NCBI RefSeq assembly: GCF_047675955.1
Contig: NW_027327413.1
Coordinates: 434,001 to 498,000 of the forward strand
Source of the DNA: Chlorocebus sabaeus
Lineage: Eukaryota > Chordata > Mammalia > Primates > Cercopithecidae
Length of the DNA: 64,000 bases
Direction: 5' to 3'
A model generated the notes under the pieces. It did no database searches. It worked only from the letters and a program-made list of their open reading frames with translations, and had not been told where the DNA came from. Below are positions 48,001-61,100 of this stretch, piece by piece. The stretch's first letter is position 1; every line of letters starts with the position of its first letter. Made by a program: the position numbers and the translations under genes.

Positions 48001-49874
48001 TTCGCTAAGGCTGTTCTTGTGGAATTGGCAAAGGGATATTTGGAAGCCCATAGAGGGCTATGGTGAAAAAGGAAATATCTTCCGTTCAAAACTGGAAAGA
48101 AGCTGTCTGAGAAACTGCTCTGTGTTCTGTTAATTCATCTCACAGAGTTACATCTTTTCCTTCAAGAAGCCTTTCGCTAAGGCTGTTCTTGTGGAATTGG
48201 CAAAGGGATATTTGGAAGCCCATAGAGGGCTATGGTGAAAAAGGAAATATCTTCCGTTCAAAACTGGAAAGAAGCTTTCTGAGAAACTGCTCTGTGTTCT
48301 GTTAATTCATCTCACAGAGTTACATCTTTCCCTTCAAAAAGCCTTTCGCTAATGCTGTTCTTGTGGAATTGGCAAAGGGATATTTGGAAGCCCATAGAGG
48401 GCTATGGTGAAAAAGGAACTATCTTCCGTTCAAAACTGGAAAGAAGCTTTCTGAGAAACTGCTCTGTGTTCTGTTAATCCATCTCACAGAGTTACATCTT
48501 TCCCTTCCAGAAGCCTTTCGCTAAGGCTGTTCTTGTGGAATTGGCAAAGGGATATTTGGAAGCCCATAGAGGGCTATGGTGAAAAAGGAAATATCTTCCG
48601 TTCAAAACTGGAAAGAAGCTTTCTGAGAAACTGCTCTGTGTTCTGTTAATCCATCTCACAGAGTTACATCTTTCCCTTCAAGAAGCCTTTCGCTAAGGCT
48701 GTTCTTGTGGAATTGGCAAAGGGATATTTGGAAGCCCATAGAGGGCTATGGTGAAAAAGGAAATATCTTCCGTTCAAAACTGGAAAGAAGCTTTCTGAGA
48801 AACTGCTCTGTGTTCTGTTAATTCATCTCACAGAGTTACATCTTTCCCTTCAAGAAGTCTTTCACTAAGGCTGTTCTTGTGGAATTGGCAAAGGGATATT
48901 TGGAAGCCCATAGAGGGCTATGGTGAAAAAGGAAATATCTTCCGTTCAAAACTGGAAAGAAGCTTTCTGAGAAACTGCTCTGTGTTCTGTTAATTCATCT
49001 CACAGAGTTACATCTTTCCCTTCAAGAAGCCTTTCGCTAAGGCTGTTCTTGTGGAATTGGCAAAGGGATATTTGGAAGCCCATAGAGGGCTATGGTGAAA
49101 AAGGAAATATCTTCCGTTCAAAACTGGAAAGAAGCTTTCTGAGAAACTGCTCTGTGTTCTGTTAATTCATCTCACAGAGTTACATCTTTCCCTTCAAGAA
49201 GCCTTTCGCTAAGGCTGTTCTTGTGGAATTGGCAAAGGGATATTTGGAAGCCCCTAGAGGGCTATGGTGAAAAAGGAAATATCTTCCGTTCAAAACTGGA
49301 AAGAAGCTTTCTGAGAAACTGCTCTGTGTTCTGTTAATTCATCTCACAGCGTTACATCTTTGCCTTCAAGAAGCCTTTCGCTAAGGCTGTTCTTGTGGAA
49401 TTGGCAAAGGGATATTTGGAAGCCCATAGAGGGCTATGGTGAAAAAGGAAATATCTTCCGTTCAAAACTGGAAAGAAGCTTTCTGAATAACTGCTCTGTG
49501 TTTTGTTAATTCATCTCACAGAGTTACATCTTTCCCTTCAAGAAGCTTTTCGCTAAGGCTGTTCTTGTGGAATTGGCAAAGGGATATTTGGAAGCCCATA
49601 GAGGGCTATTGTGAAAAAGGAAATATCTTCCGTTCAAAACTGGAAAGAAGCTTTCTGAGAAACTGCTCTGTGTTCTGTTAATTCATATCACAGAGTTACA
49701 TCTTTCCCTTCAAGAAGCCTTTCGCTAAGGCTGTTCTTGTGGAATTGGCAAAGGGATAATTGGAAGCCCATAGAGGGCTATGGGGAAAAAGGAAATATCT
49801 TCCGTTCAAAACTGGAAAGAAGCTTTCTGAGAAACTGCTCTGTGTTCTGTTAATTCATCTCACAGAGTTACATC
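45059..49874 (+). repeat. Tandem unit A, 28 monomers (4816 bp)
   Basis: First of three related tandem units. Its left part matches 8600-12170 at offset 36461, including GAATTCGC, GCTTTGTGAG, AAGTCTGTTC/CTACGG (46166), the TTCATGAAGCCATTCG monomer (46779), AAAAAATAAATAT (47034), GCTTTGGTG (47370) and GTTAAATCTTTACC (47460). Its right part (48803 on) matches 26273-27344 with CACAGCGTT, CTGAATAAC, CATATCAC and GGATAATTGG. It therefore joins two segments seen separately upstream, with one extra monomer carrying GTTAATCCAT. Confidence 0.87.
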
Positions 49875-52800
49875 TTTCCCTTCAAGAAGCCTTTCGATAA
49901 GGCTGTTCTTGTGGAATTGGCAAAGGGATATTTGGAAGCCCATAGAGGGCTATGGTGAAAAAGGAAATATCTTCCGTTCAAAACTGGAAAGAAGCTTTCT
50001 GAGAAACTGCTCTGTGTTCTGTTAATTCATCACACAGAGTTACATCTTTCCCTTCAAGAAGCCTTTCGCTAAGGCTGTTCTTGTGGAATTGGGAAAGGGA
50101 TATTTGGAAGCCCATAGAGGGCTATGGTGAAAAAGGAAATATCTTCCGTTCAAAACTGGAAAGAAGCTTTCTGAGAAACTGCTCTGTGTTCTGTTAATTC
50201 ATCTCACAGAGTTACATCTTTCCCTTCAAGAAGCCTTTCGCTAAGGCTGTTCTTGTGGAATTGGCAAAGGGATATTTGGAAGCCCATAGAGGGCTATGGT
50301 GAAAAAGGAAATATCTTCCGTTCAAAACTGGAAAGAAGCTTTCTGAGAAACTGCTCTGTGTTTTGTTAATTCATCTCACAGAGTTACATCTTTCCCTTCA
50401 AGAAGCTTTTCGCTAAGGCTGTTCTTGTGGAATTGGCAAAGGGATATTTGGAAGCCCATAGAGGGCTATTGTGAAAAAGGAAATATCTTCCGTTCAAAAC
50501 TGGAAAGAAGCTGTCTGAGAAACTGCTCTGTGTTCTGTTAATTCATCTCACAGAGTTACATCTTTTCCTTCAAGAAGCCTTTCGCTAAGGCTGTTCTTGT
50601 GGAATTCGCAAAGGGATATTTGGAAGCCCATAGAGGGCTATGGTGAAAAAGGAAATATCTTCCGTTCAAAACTGGAAAGAAGCTTTCTGAGAAACTGCTC
50701 TGTGTTCTGTTAATTCATCTCACAGAGTTACATCTTTCCCTTCAAGAAGCCTTTCGCTAAGGCTGTTCTTGTGGAATTGGCAAAGGGATATTTGGAAGCC
50801 CATAGAGGGCTATGGTGAAAAAGGAAATATCTTCCGTTCAAAACTGGAAAGAAGCTTTGTGAGAAACTGCTCTGTGTTCTGTTAATTCATCTCACAGAGT
50901 TACATCTTTCCCTTCAAGAAGCCTTTCGCTAAGTCTGTTCTTGTGGAATTGGCAAAGGGATATTTGGAAGCCCATAGAGGGCTACGGTGAAAAAGGAAAT
51001 ATCTTCCGTTCAAAACTGGAAAGAAGCTTTCTGAGAAACTGCTCTGTGTTCTGTTAATTCATCTCACAGAGTTACATCTTTCCCTTCAAGAAGCCTTTCG
51101 CTAAGGCTGTTCTTGTGGAATTGGCAAAGGGATATTTGGAAGCCCATAGAGGGCTATGGTGAAAAAGGAAATATCTTCCGTTCAAAACTGGAAAGAAGCT
51201 TTCTGAGAAACTGCTCTGTGTTCTGTTAATTCATCTCACAGAGTTACATCTTTCCCTTCAAGAAGCCTTTCGCTAAGGCTGTTCTTGTGGAATTGGCAAA
51301 GGGATATTTGGAAGCCCATAGAGGGCTATGGTGAAAAAGGAAATATCTTCCGTTCAAAACTGGAAAGAAGCTTTCTGAGAAACTGCTCTGTGTTCTGTTA
51401 ATTCATCTCACAGAGTTACATCTTTCCCTTCAAGAAGCCTTTCGCTAAGGCTGTTCTTGTGGAATTGGCAAAGGGATATTTGGAAGCCCATAGAGGGCTA
51501 TGGTGAAAAAGGAAATATCTTCCGTTCAAAACTGGAAAGAAGCTTTCTGAGAAACTGCTCTGTGTTCTGTTAATTCATCTCAAAGAGTTACATCTTTCCC
51601 TTCATGAAGCCATTCGCTAAGGCTGTTCTTGTGGAATTGGCAAAGGGATATTTGGAAGCCCATAGAGGGCTATGGTTAAAAAGGAAATATCTTCCGTTCA
51701 AAACTGGAAAGAAGCTTTCTGAGAAACTGCTCTGTGTTCTGTTAATTCATCTCACAGAGTTACATATTTCCCTTCAAGAAGCCTTTCGCTAACGCTGTTC
51801 TTGTGGAATTGGCAAAGGGATATTTGGAAGCCCATAGAGGGCTATTGTGAAAAAGGAAATATCTTCCGTTCAAAACTGGAAAGAAGCTTTCTGAGAAACT
51901 GCTCTGTGTTCTGTTAATTCATCTCACAGAGTTACATCTTTTCCTTCAAGAAGCCTTTCGCTAAGGCTGTTCTTGTGGAATTGGCAAAGGGATATTTGGA
52001 AGCCCATAGAGGGCTATGGTGAAAAAGGAAATATCTTCCGTTCAAAACTGGAAAGAAGCTTTCTGAGAAACTGCTCTGTGTTCTGTTAATTCATCTCACA
52101 GAGTTACATCTTTCCCTTCAAGAAGCCTTTCGCTAAGGCTGTTCTTGTGGAATTGGCAAAGGGATATTTGGAAGCCCATAGAGGGCTATGGTGAAAAAGG
52201 AAATATCTTCCGTTCAAAACTGGAAAGAAGCTTTCTGAGAAACTGCTCTGTGTTCTGTTAATTCATCTCACAGAGTTACATCTTTCCCTTCAAGAAGCCT
52301 TTCGCTAAGGCTGTTCTTGTGGAATTGGCAAAGGGATATTTGGAAGCCCATAGAGGGCTATGGTGAAAAAGGAAATATCTTCCGTTCAAAACTGGATAGA
52401 AGCTGTCTGAGAAACTGCTCTGTGTTCTGTTAATTCATCTCACAGAGTTACATCTTTTCCTTCAAGAAGCCTTTCGCTAAGGCTGTTCTTGTGGAATTGG
52501 CAAAGGGATATTTGGAAGCCCATAGAGGGCTATGGTGAAAAAGGAAATATCTTCCGTTCAAAACTGGAAAGAAGCTTTCTGAGAATCTGCTCTGTGTTCT
52601 GTTAATTCATCTCACAGAGTTACATCTTTCCCTTCAAAAAGCCTTTCGCTAATGCTGTTCTTGTGGAATTGGCAAAGGGATATTTGGAAGCCCATAGAGG
52701 GCTATGGTGAAAAAGGAACTATCTTCCGTTCAAAACTGGAAAGAAGCTTTCTGAGAAACTGCTCTGTGTTCTGTTAATCCATCTCACAGAGTTACATCTT

Positions 52801-54174
52801 TCCCTTCCAGAAGCCTTTCGCTAAGGCTGTTCTTGTGGAATTGGCAAAGGGATATTTGGAAGCCCATAGAGGGCTATGGTGAAAAAGGAAATATCTTCCG
52901 TTCAAAACTGGAAAGAAGCTTTCTGAGAAACTGCTCTGTGTTCTGTTAATCCATCTCACAGAGTTACATCTTTCCCTTCAAGAAGCCTTTCGCTAAGGCT
53001 GTTCTTGTGGAATTGGCAAAGGGATATTTGGAAGCCCATAGAGGGCTATGGTGAAAAAGGAAATATCTTCCGTTCAAAACTGGAAAGAAGCTTTCTGAGA
53101 AACTGCTCTGTGTTCTGTTAATTCATCTCACAGAGTTACATCTTTCCCTTCAAGAAGTCTTTCACTAAGGCTGTTCTTGTGGAATTGGCAAAGGTATATT
53201 TGGAAGCCCATAGAGGGCTATGGTGAAAAAGGAAATATCTTCCGTTCAAAACTGGAAAGAAGCTTTCTGAGAAACTGCTCTGTGTTCTGTTAATTCATCT
53301 CACAGAGTTACATCTTTCCCTTCAAGAAGCCTTTCGCTAAGGCTGTTCTTGTGGAATTGGCAAAGGGATATTTGGAAGCCCATAGAGGGCTATGGTGAAA
53401 AAGGAAATATCTTCCGTTCAAAACTGGAAAGAAGCTTTCTGAGAAACTGCTCTGTGTTCTGTTAATTCATCTCACAGAGTTACATCTTTCCCTTCAAGAA
53501 GCCTTTCGCTAAGGCTGTTCTTGTGGAATTGGCAAAGGGATATTTGGAAGCCCATAGAGGGCTATGGTGAAAAAGGAAATATCTTCCGTTCAAAACTGGA
53601 AAGAAGCTTTCTGAGAAACTGCTCTGTGTTCTGTTAATTCATCTCACAGCGTTACATCTTTCCCTTCAAGAAGCCTTTCGCTAAGGCTGTTCTTGTGGAA
53701 TTGGCAAAGGGATATTTGGAAGCCCATAGAGGGCTATGGTGAAAAAGGAAATATCTTCCGTTCAAAACTGGAAAGAAGCTTTCTGAATAACTGCTCTGTG
53801 TTTTGTTAATTCATCTCAAAGAGTTACATCTTTCCCTTCAAGAAGCTTTTCGCTAAGGCTGTTCTTGTGGAATTGGCAAAGGGATATTTGGAAGCCCATA
53901 GAGGGCTATTGTGAAAAAGGAAATATCTTCCGTTCAAAACTGGAAAGAAGCTTTCTGAGAAACTGCTCTGTGTTCTGTTAATTCATATCACAGAGTTACA
54001 TCTTTCCCTTCAAGAAGCCTTTCGCTAAGGCTGTTCTTGTGGAATTGGCAAAGGGATAATTGGAAGCCCATAGAGGGCTATGGGGAAAAAGGAAATATCT
54101 TCCGTTCAAAACTGGAAAGAAGCTTTCTGAGAAACTGCTCTGTGTTCTGTTAATTCATCTCACAGAGTTACATC
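49875..54174 (+). repeat. Tandem unit B, 25 monomers (4300 bp)
   Basis: Matches unit A at offset 4816 up to the monomer at 51767. It then lacks three monomers (516 bp) present in A at 46951-47466 and matches at offset 4300 after that. The monomer at 51767 is a hybrid of the two flanking ones. Private changes include AAAGGTATAT (53193), CTGGATAGAAGCTG (52394) and GAGAATCTGC (52582). Confidence 0.87.
51767..51938 (+). repeat. Hybrid monomer at a three-monomer deletion
   Basis: The 5' part (ACATATTTCC just upstream, AACGCTG at 51791) is that of the monomer at 46951. The 3' part (CTATTGTG at 51842) is that of the monomer at 47467, without that monomer's own 5' changes (GTTAAATCTTTACC, CTTTTCG). 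The breakpoint is between about 51795 and 51845. The same hybrid is at 56067-56238. Copies at 10315, 24418 and 46779 keep the three monomers, so the short form is derived. Confidence 0.83.
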
Positions 54175-57100
54175 TTTCCCTTCAAGAAGCCTTTCGATAA
54201 GGCTGTTCTTGTGGAATTGGCAAAGGGATATTTGGAAGCCCATAGAGGGCTATGGTGAAAAAGGAAATATCTTCCGTTCAAAACTGGAAAGAAGCTTTCT
54301 GAGAAACTGCTCTGTGTTCTGTTAATTCATCACACAGAGTTACATCATTCCCTTCAAGAAGCCTTTCGCTAAGGCTGTTCTTGTGGAATTGGCAAAGGGA
54401 TATTTGGAAGCCCATAGAGGGCTATGGTGAAAAAGGAAATATCTTCCGTTCAAAACTGGAAAGAAGCTTTCTGAGAAACTGCTCTGTGTTCTGTTAATTC
54501 ATCTCACAGAGTTACATCTTTCCCTTCAAGAAGCCTTTCGCTAAGGCTGTTCTTGTGGAATTGGCAAAGGGATATTTGGAAGCCCATAGAGGGCTATGGT
54601 GAAAAAGGAAATATCTTCCGTTCAAAACTGGAAAGAAGCTTTCTGAGAAACTGCTCTGTGTTTTGTTAATTCATCTCACAGAGTTACATCTTTCCCTTCA
54701 AGAAGCTTTTCGCTAAGGCTGTTCTTGTGGAATTGGCAAAGGGATATTTGGAAGCCCATAGAGGGCTATTGTGAAAAAGGAAATATCTTCCGTTCAAAAC
54801 TGGAAAGAAGCTGTCTGAGAAACTGCTCTGTGTTCTGTTAATTCATCTCACAGAGTTACATCTTTTCCTTCAAGAAGCCTTTCGCTAAGGCTGTTCTTGT
54901 GGAATTCGCACAGGGATATTTGGAAGCCCATAGAGGGCTATGGTGAAAAAGGAAATATCTTCCGTTCAAAACTGGAAAGAAGCTTTCTGAGAAACTGCTC
55001 TGTGTTCTGTTAATTCATCTCACAGAGTTACATCTTTCCCTTCAAGAAGCCTTTCGCTAAGGCTGTTCTTGTGGAATTGGCAAAGGGATATTTGGAAGCC
55101 CATAGAGGGCTATGGTGAAAAAGGAAATATCTTCCGTTCAAAACTGGAAAGAAGCTTTGTGAGAAACTGCTCTGTGTTCTGTTAATTCATCTCACAGAGT
55201 TACATCTTTCCCTTCAAGAAGCCTTTCGCTAAGTCTGTTCTTGTGGAATTGGCAAAGGGATATTTGGAAGCCCATAGAGGGCTACGGTGAAAAAGGAAAT
55301 ATCTTCCGTTCAAAACTGGAAAGAAGCTTTCTGAGAAACTGCTCTGTGTTCTGTTAATTCATCTCACAGAGTTACATCTTTCCCTTCAAGAAGCCTTTCG
55401 CTAAGGCTGTTCTTGTGGAATTGGCAAAGGGATATTTGGAAGCCCATAGAGGGCTATGGTGAAAAAGGAAATATCTTCCGTTCAAAACTGGAAAGAAGCT
55501 TTCTGAGAAACTGCTCTGTGTTCTGTTAATTCATCTCACAGAGTTACATCTTTCCCTTCAAGAAGCCTTTCGCTAAGGCTGTTCTTGTGGAATTGGCAAA
55601 GGGATATTTGGAAGCCCATAGAGGGCTATGGTGAAAAAGGAAATATCTTCCGTTCAAAACTGGAAAGAAGCTTTCTGAGAAACTGCTCTGTGTTCTGTTA
55701 ATTCATCTCACAGAGTTACATCTTTCCCTTCAAGAAGCCTTTCGCTAAGGCTGTTCTTGTGGAATTGGCAAAGGGATATTTGGAAGCCCATAGAGGGCTA
55801 TGGTGAAAAAGGAAATATCTTCCGTTCAAAACTGGAAAGAAGCTTTCTGAGAAACTACTCTGTGTTCTGTTAATTCATCTCAAAGAGTTGCATCTTTCCC
55901 TTCATGAAGCCATTCGCTAAGGCTGTTCTTGTGGAATTGGCAAAGGGATATTTGGAAGCCCATAGAGGGCTATGGTTAAAAAGGAAATATCTTCCGTTCA
56001 AAACTGGAAAGAAGCTTTCTGAGAAACTGCTCTGTGTTCTGTTAATTCATCTCACAGAGTTACATATTTCCCTTCAAGAAGCCTTTCGCTAACGCTGTTC
56101 TTGTGGAATTGGCAAAGGGATATTTGGAAGCCCATAGAGGGCTATTGTGAAAAAGGAAATATCTTCCGTTCAAAACTGGAAAGAAGCTTTCTGAGAAACT
56201 GCTCTGTGTTCTGTTAATTCATCTCACAGAGTTACATCTTTTCCTTCAAGAAGCCTTTCGCTAAGGCTGTTCTTGTGGAATTGGCAAAGGGATATTTGGA
56301 AGCCCATAGAGGGCTATGGTGAAAAAGGAAATATCTTCCGTTCAAAACTGGAAAGAAGCTTTCTGAGAAACTGCTCTGTGTTCTGTTAATTCATCTCACA
56401 GAGTTACATCTTTCCCTTCAAGAAGCCTTTCGCTAAGGCTGTTCTTGTGGAATTGGCAAAGGGATATTTGGAAGCCCATAGAGGGCTATGGTGAAAAAGG
56501 AAATATCTTCCGTTCAAAACTGGAAAGAAGCTTTCTGAGAAACTGCTCTGTGTTCTGTTAATTCATCTCACAGAGTTACATCTTTCCCTTCAAGAAGCCT
56601 TTCGCTAAGGCTGTTCTTGTGGAATTGGCAAAGGGATATTTGGAAGCCCATAGAGGGCTATGTTGAAAAAGGAAATATCTTCCGTTCAAAACTGGAAAGA
56701 AGCTGTCTGAGAAACTGCTCTGTGTTCTGTTAATTCATCTCACAGAGTTACATCTTTTCCTTCAAGAAGCCTTTCGCTAAGGCTGTTCTTGTGGAATTGG
56801 CAAAGGGATATTTGGAAGCCCATAGAGGGCTATGGTGAAAAAGGAAATATCTTCCGTTCAAAACTGGAAAGAAGCTTTCTGAGAAACTGCTCTGTGTTCT
56901 GTTAATTCATCTCACAGAGTTACATCTTTCCCTTCAAAAAGCCTTTCGCTAATGCTGTTCTTGTGGAATTGGCAAAGGGATATTTGGAAGCCCATAGAGG
57001 GCTATGGTGAAAAAGGAACTATCTTCCGTTCAAAACTGGAAAGAAGCTTTCTGAGAAACTGCTCTGTGTTCTGTTAATCCATCTCACAGAGTTACATCTT

Positions 57101-58130
57101 TCCCTTCCAGAAGCCTTTCGCTAAGGCTGTTCTTGTGGAATTGGCAAAGGGATATTTGGAAGCCCATAGAGGGCTATGGTGAAAAAGGAAATATCTTCCG
57201 TTCAAAACTGGAAAGAAGCTTTCTGAGAAACTGCTCTGTGTTCTGTTAATCCATCTCACAGAGTTACATCTTTCCCTTCAAGAAGCCTTTCGCTAAGGCT
57301 GTTCTTGTGGAATTGGCAAAGGGATATTTGGAAGCCCATAGAGGGCTATGGTGAAAAAGGAAATATCTTCCGTTCAAAACTGGAAAGAAGCTTTCTGAGA
57401 AACTGCTCTGTGTTCTGTTAATTCATCTCACAGAGTTACATCTTTCCCTTCAAGAAGTCTTTCACTAAGGCTGTTCTTGTGGAATTGGCAAAGGGATATT
57501 TGGAAGCCCATAGAGGGCTATGGTGAAAAAGGAAATATCTTCCGTTCAAAACTGGAAAGAAGCTTTCTGAGAAACTGCTCTGTGTTCTGTTAATTCATCT
57601 CACAGAGTTACGTCTTTCCCTTCAAGAAGCCTTTCGCTAAGGCTGTTCTTGTGGAATTGGCAAAGGGATATTTGGAAGCCCATAGAGGGCTATGGTGAAA
57701 AAGGAAATATCTTCCGTTCAAAACTGGAAAGAAGCTTTCTGAATAACTGCTCTGTGTTTTGTTAATTCATCTCACAGAGTTACATCTTTCCCTTCAAGAA
57801 GCTTTTCGCTAAGGCTGTTCTTGTGGAATTGGCAAAGGGATATTTGGAAGCCCATAGAGGGCTATTGTGAAAAAGGAAATATCTTCCGTTCAAAACTGGA
57901 AAGAAGCTTTCTGAGAAACTGCTCTGTGTTCTGTTAATTCATATCACAGAGTTACATCTTTCCCTTCAAGAAGCCTTTCGCTAAGGCTGTTCTTGTGGAA
58001 TTGGCAAAGGGATAATTGGAAGCCCATAGAGGGCTATGGGGAAAAAGGAAATATCTTCCGTTCAAAACTGGAAAGAAGCTTTCTGAGAAACTGCTCTGTG
58101 TTCTGTGAATTCATCTCACAGAGTTACATC
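54175..58130 (+). repeat. Tandem unit C, 23 monomers (3956 bp)
   Basis: Matches unit B at offset 4300, shares B's three-monomer loss (hybrid monomer at 56067), and lacks two further monomers equivalent to 53315-53658. After that loss the offset to B is 3956. Private changes: ATCATTCCC (54346), GCACAGGG (54909), AAACTACTC (55854), GAGTTGCATC (55886), CTATGTTG (56660) and TTACGTC (57609). It ends with the GGATAATTGG monomer (57959-58130), which also has CTGTGAATTC. Confidence 0.87.
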
Positions 58131-61100
58131 TTTCCCTTCAAGAAGCCTTTCGCTAAGGCTGTTCTTGTGGAATTGGCAAAGGGATATTTGGAAGCCCATA
58201 GAGGGCTATTGTAAAAAAGGAAATATCTTCCGTTCAAAACTGGAAAGAAGCTGTCTGAGAAACTGCTCTGTGTTCTGTTAATTCATCTCACAGAGTTACA
58301 TCTTTTCCTTCAAGAAGCCTTTCGCTAAGGCTGTTCTTGTGGAATTGGCAAAGGGATATTTGGAAGCCCATAGAGGGCTATGGTGAAAAAGGAAATATCT
58401 TCCGTTCAAAACTGGAAAGAAGCTTTCTGAGAAACTGCTCTGTGTTCTGTTAATTCATCTCACAGAGTTACATCTATCCCTTCAAGAAGCCTTTCGCTAA
58501 GGCTGTTCTTGTGGAATTGGCAAAGGGATATTTGGAAGCCCATAGAGGGCTATGGTGAAAAAGGAAATATCTTCCGTTCAAAACTGGAAAGAAGCTTTCT
58601 GAGAAACTGCTCTGTGTTCTGTTAATTCATCTCACAGAGTTACATCTTTCCCTTCAACAAGCCTTTCGCTAAGGCTGTTCTTGTGGAATTGGCAAAGGGA
58701 TATTTGGAAGCCCATAGAGGGCTATGGTGAAAAAGGAAATATCTTCCGTTCAAAACTGGAAAGAAGCTTTCTGAGAAACTGCTCTGTGTTCTGTTAATTC
58801 ATCTCACAGAGTTACATCTTTCCCTTCAAGAAACCTTTCGATAAAGCTGTTCTTGTGGAATTGGCAAAGGGATATTTGGAAGCCCATAGAGGGCAATGGT
58901 GAAAAAGGAAATATCTTCCGTTCAAAACTGGAAAGAAGCTTTCTGAGAAACTGCTCTGTGTTCTGTTAATTCATCTCACAGAGTTACATCTTTCCCTTCA
59001 AGAAGCCTTTCGCTAAGGCTGTTCTTGTGGAATTGGCAAAGGGATATTTGGAAGCCCATAGAGGGCTATGGTGAAAAAGGAAATATCTTCCGTTCAAAAC
59101 TGGAAAGAAGCTTTCTGAGAAACTGCTCTGTGTTCTGTTAATTCATCTCACAGAGTTACATCTTTCCCTTCAAGAAGCCTTTCGCTAAGGCTGTTCTTGT
59201 GGAATTGGCAAAGGGATATTTGGAAGCCCATAGAGGGCTATGGTGAAAAAGGAAATATCTTCCATTCAAAACTGGAAAGAAGCTTTCTGAGAAACTGCTC
59301 TGTGTTCTGTTAATTCATCTCACAGAGATACATCTTTCCCTTCAAGAAGCCTTTCGCTAAGGCTGTTCTTGTGGAATTGGCAAAGGGATATTTGGAAGCC
59401 CATAGAGGGCTATGGTGAAAAGGGAAATATCTTCCGTTCAAAACTGGAAAGAAGCTTTCTGAGAAACTGCTCTGTGTTTTGTTAATTCATCTCACAGAGT
59501 TACATCTTTCCCTTCAAGAAGCCTTTCGCTAAGGCTGTTCTTGTGGAATTTGCAAATGAATATTTGGAAGCCCATAGAGGGCTATGGTGAAAAAGGAAAT
59601 ATCTTCCGTTCAAAACTGGAAAGAAGCTTTCTGAGAAACTGCTCTGTGTTTTGTTAATTCATCTCACAGAGTTACATCTTTCCCTTCAAGAAGCTTTTCG
59701 CTAAGGCTGTTCTTGTGGAATTGGCAAAGGGATATTTGGAAGCCCATAGAGGGCTATTGTGAAAAAGGAAATATCTTCCGTTCAAAACTGGAAAGAAGCT
59801 TTCTGAGAAACTGCTCTGTGTTCTGTTAATTCATCTCACAGAGTTACATCTTTTCCTTCAAGAAGCCTTTCGCTAAGGCTGTTCTTGTGGAATTGGCAAA
59901 GGGATATTTGGAAGCCCATAGAGGACTATGGTGAAAAAGGAAATATCTTCCGTTCAAAACTGGAAAGAAGCTTTCTGAGAAACTGCTCTGTGTTCTGTTA
60001 ATTCATCTCACAGAGTTACATCTTTCCCTTCAAGAAGCCTTTCACTAAGGCTGTTCTTGTGGAATTGGCAAAGGGATATTTGGAAGCCCATAGAGGGCTA
60101 TGGTGAAAAAGGAAATATCTTCCGTTCAAAACTGGAAAGAAGCTTTCTGAGAAACTGCTCTGTGTTTTGTTAATTCATCTCACAGAGTTACATCTTTCCC
60201 TTCAAGAAGCTTTTCGCTAAGGCTGTTCTTGTGGAATTGGCAAAGGGATATTTGGAAGCCCATAGAGGGCTATTGTGAAAAAGGAAATATCTTCCGTTCA
60301 AAACTGGAAAGAAGCTGTCTGAGAAACTGCTCTGTGTTCTGTTAATTCATCTCACGGAGTTACATCTTTTCCTTCAAGAAGCCTTTCGCTAAGGCTGTTC
60401 TTGTGGAATTGGCAAAGGGATATTTGGAAGCCCTTAGAGGGCTATGGTGAAAAAGGAAATATCTTCCGTTCAAAACTGGAAAGAAGCTTTCTGAGAAACT
60501 GCTCTGTGTTCTGTTAATTCATCTCACAGAGTTACATCTTTCCCTTCAAAAAGCCTTTCGCTAAGGCTGTTCTTGTGGAATTGGCAAAGGGATATTTGGA
60601 AGCCCATAGAGGGCTATGGTGAAAAAGGAACTATCTTCCGTTCAAAACTGGAAAGAAGCTTTCTGAGAAACTGCTCTGTGTTCTGTTAATCCATCTCACA
60701 GAGTTACATCTTTCCCTTCAAGAAGCCTTTCGCTAAGGCTGTTCTTGTGGAATTGGCAAAGGGATATTTGGAAGCCCATAGAGGGCTATGGTGAAAAAGG
60801 AAATATCTTCCGTTCAAAACTGGAAAGAAGCTTTCTGAGAAACTGCTCTGTGTTCTGTTAATTCATCTCACAGAGTTACATCTTTCCCTTCAAGAAGCCT
60901 TTCGCTAAGTCTGATCTTGTGGAATTGGCAAAGGGATATTTGGAAGACCATAGAGGGCTATGGTGAAAAAGGAAATATCTTCCGTTCAAAACTGGAAAGA
61001 AGCTTTCTGAGAAACTGCTCTGTGTTCTGTTAATTCATCTCACAGAGTTACATCTTTCCCTTAAAGAAGCCTTTCGCTAAGGCTGTTCTTGTGGAATTGG

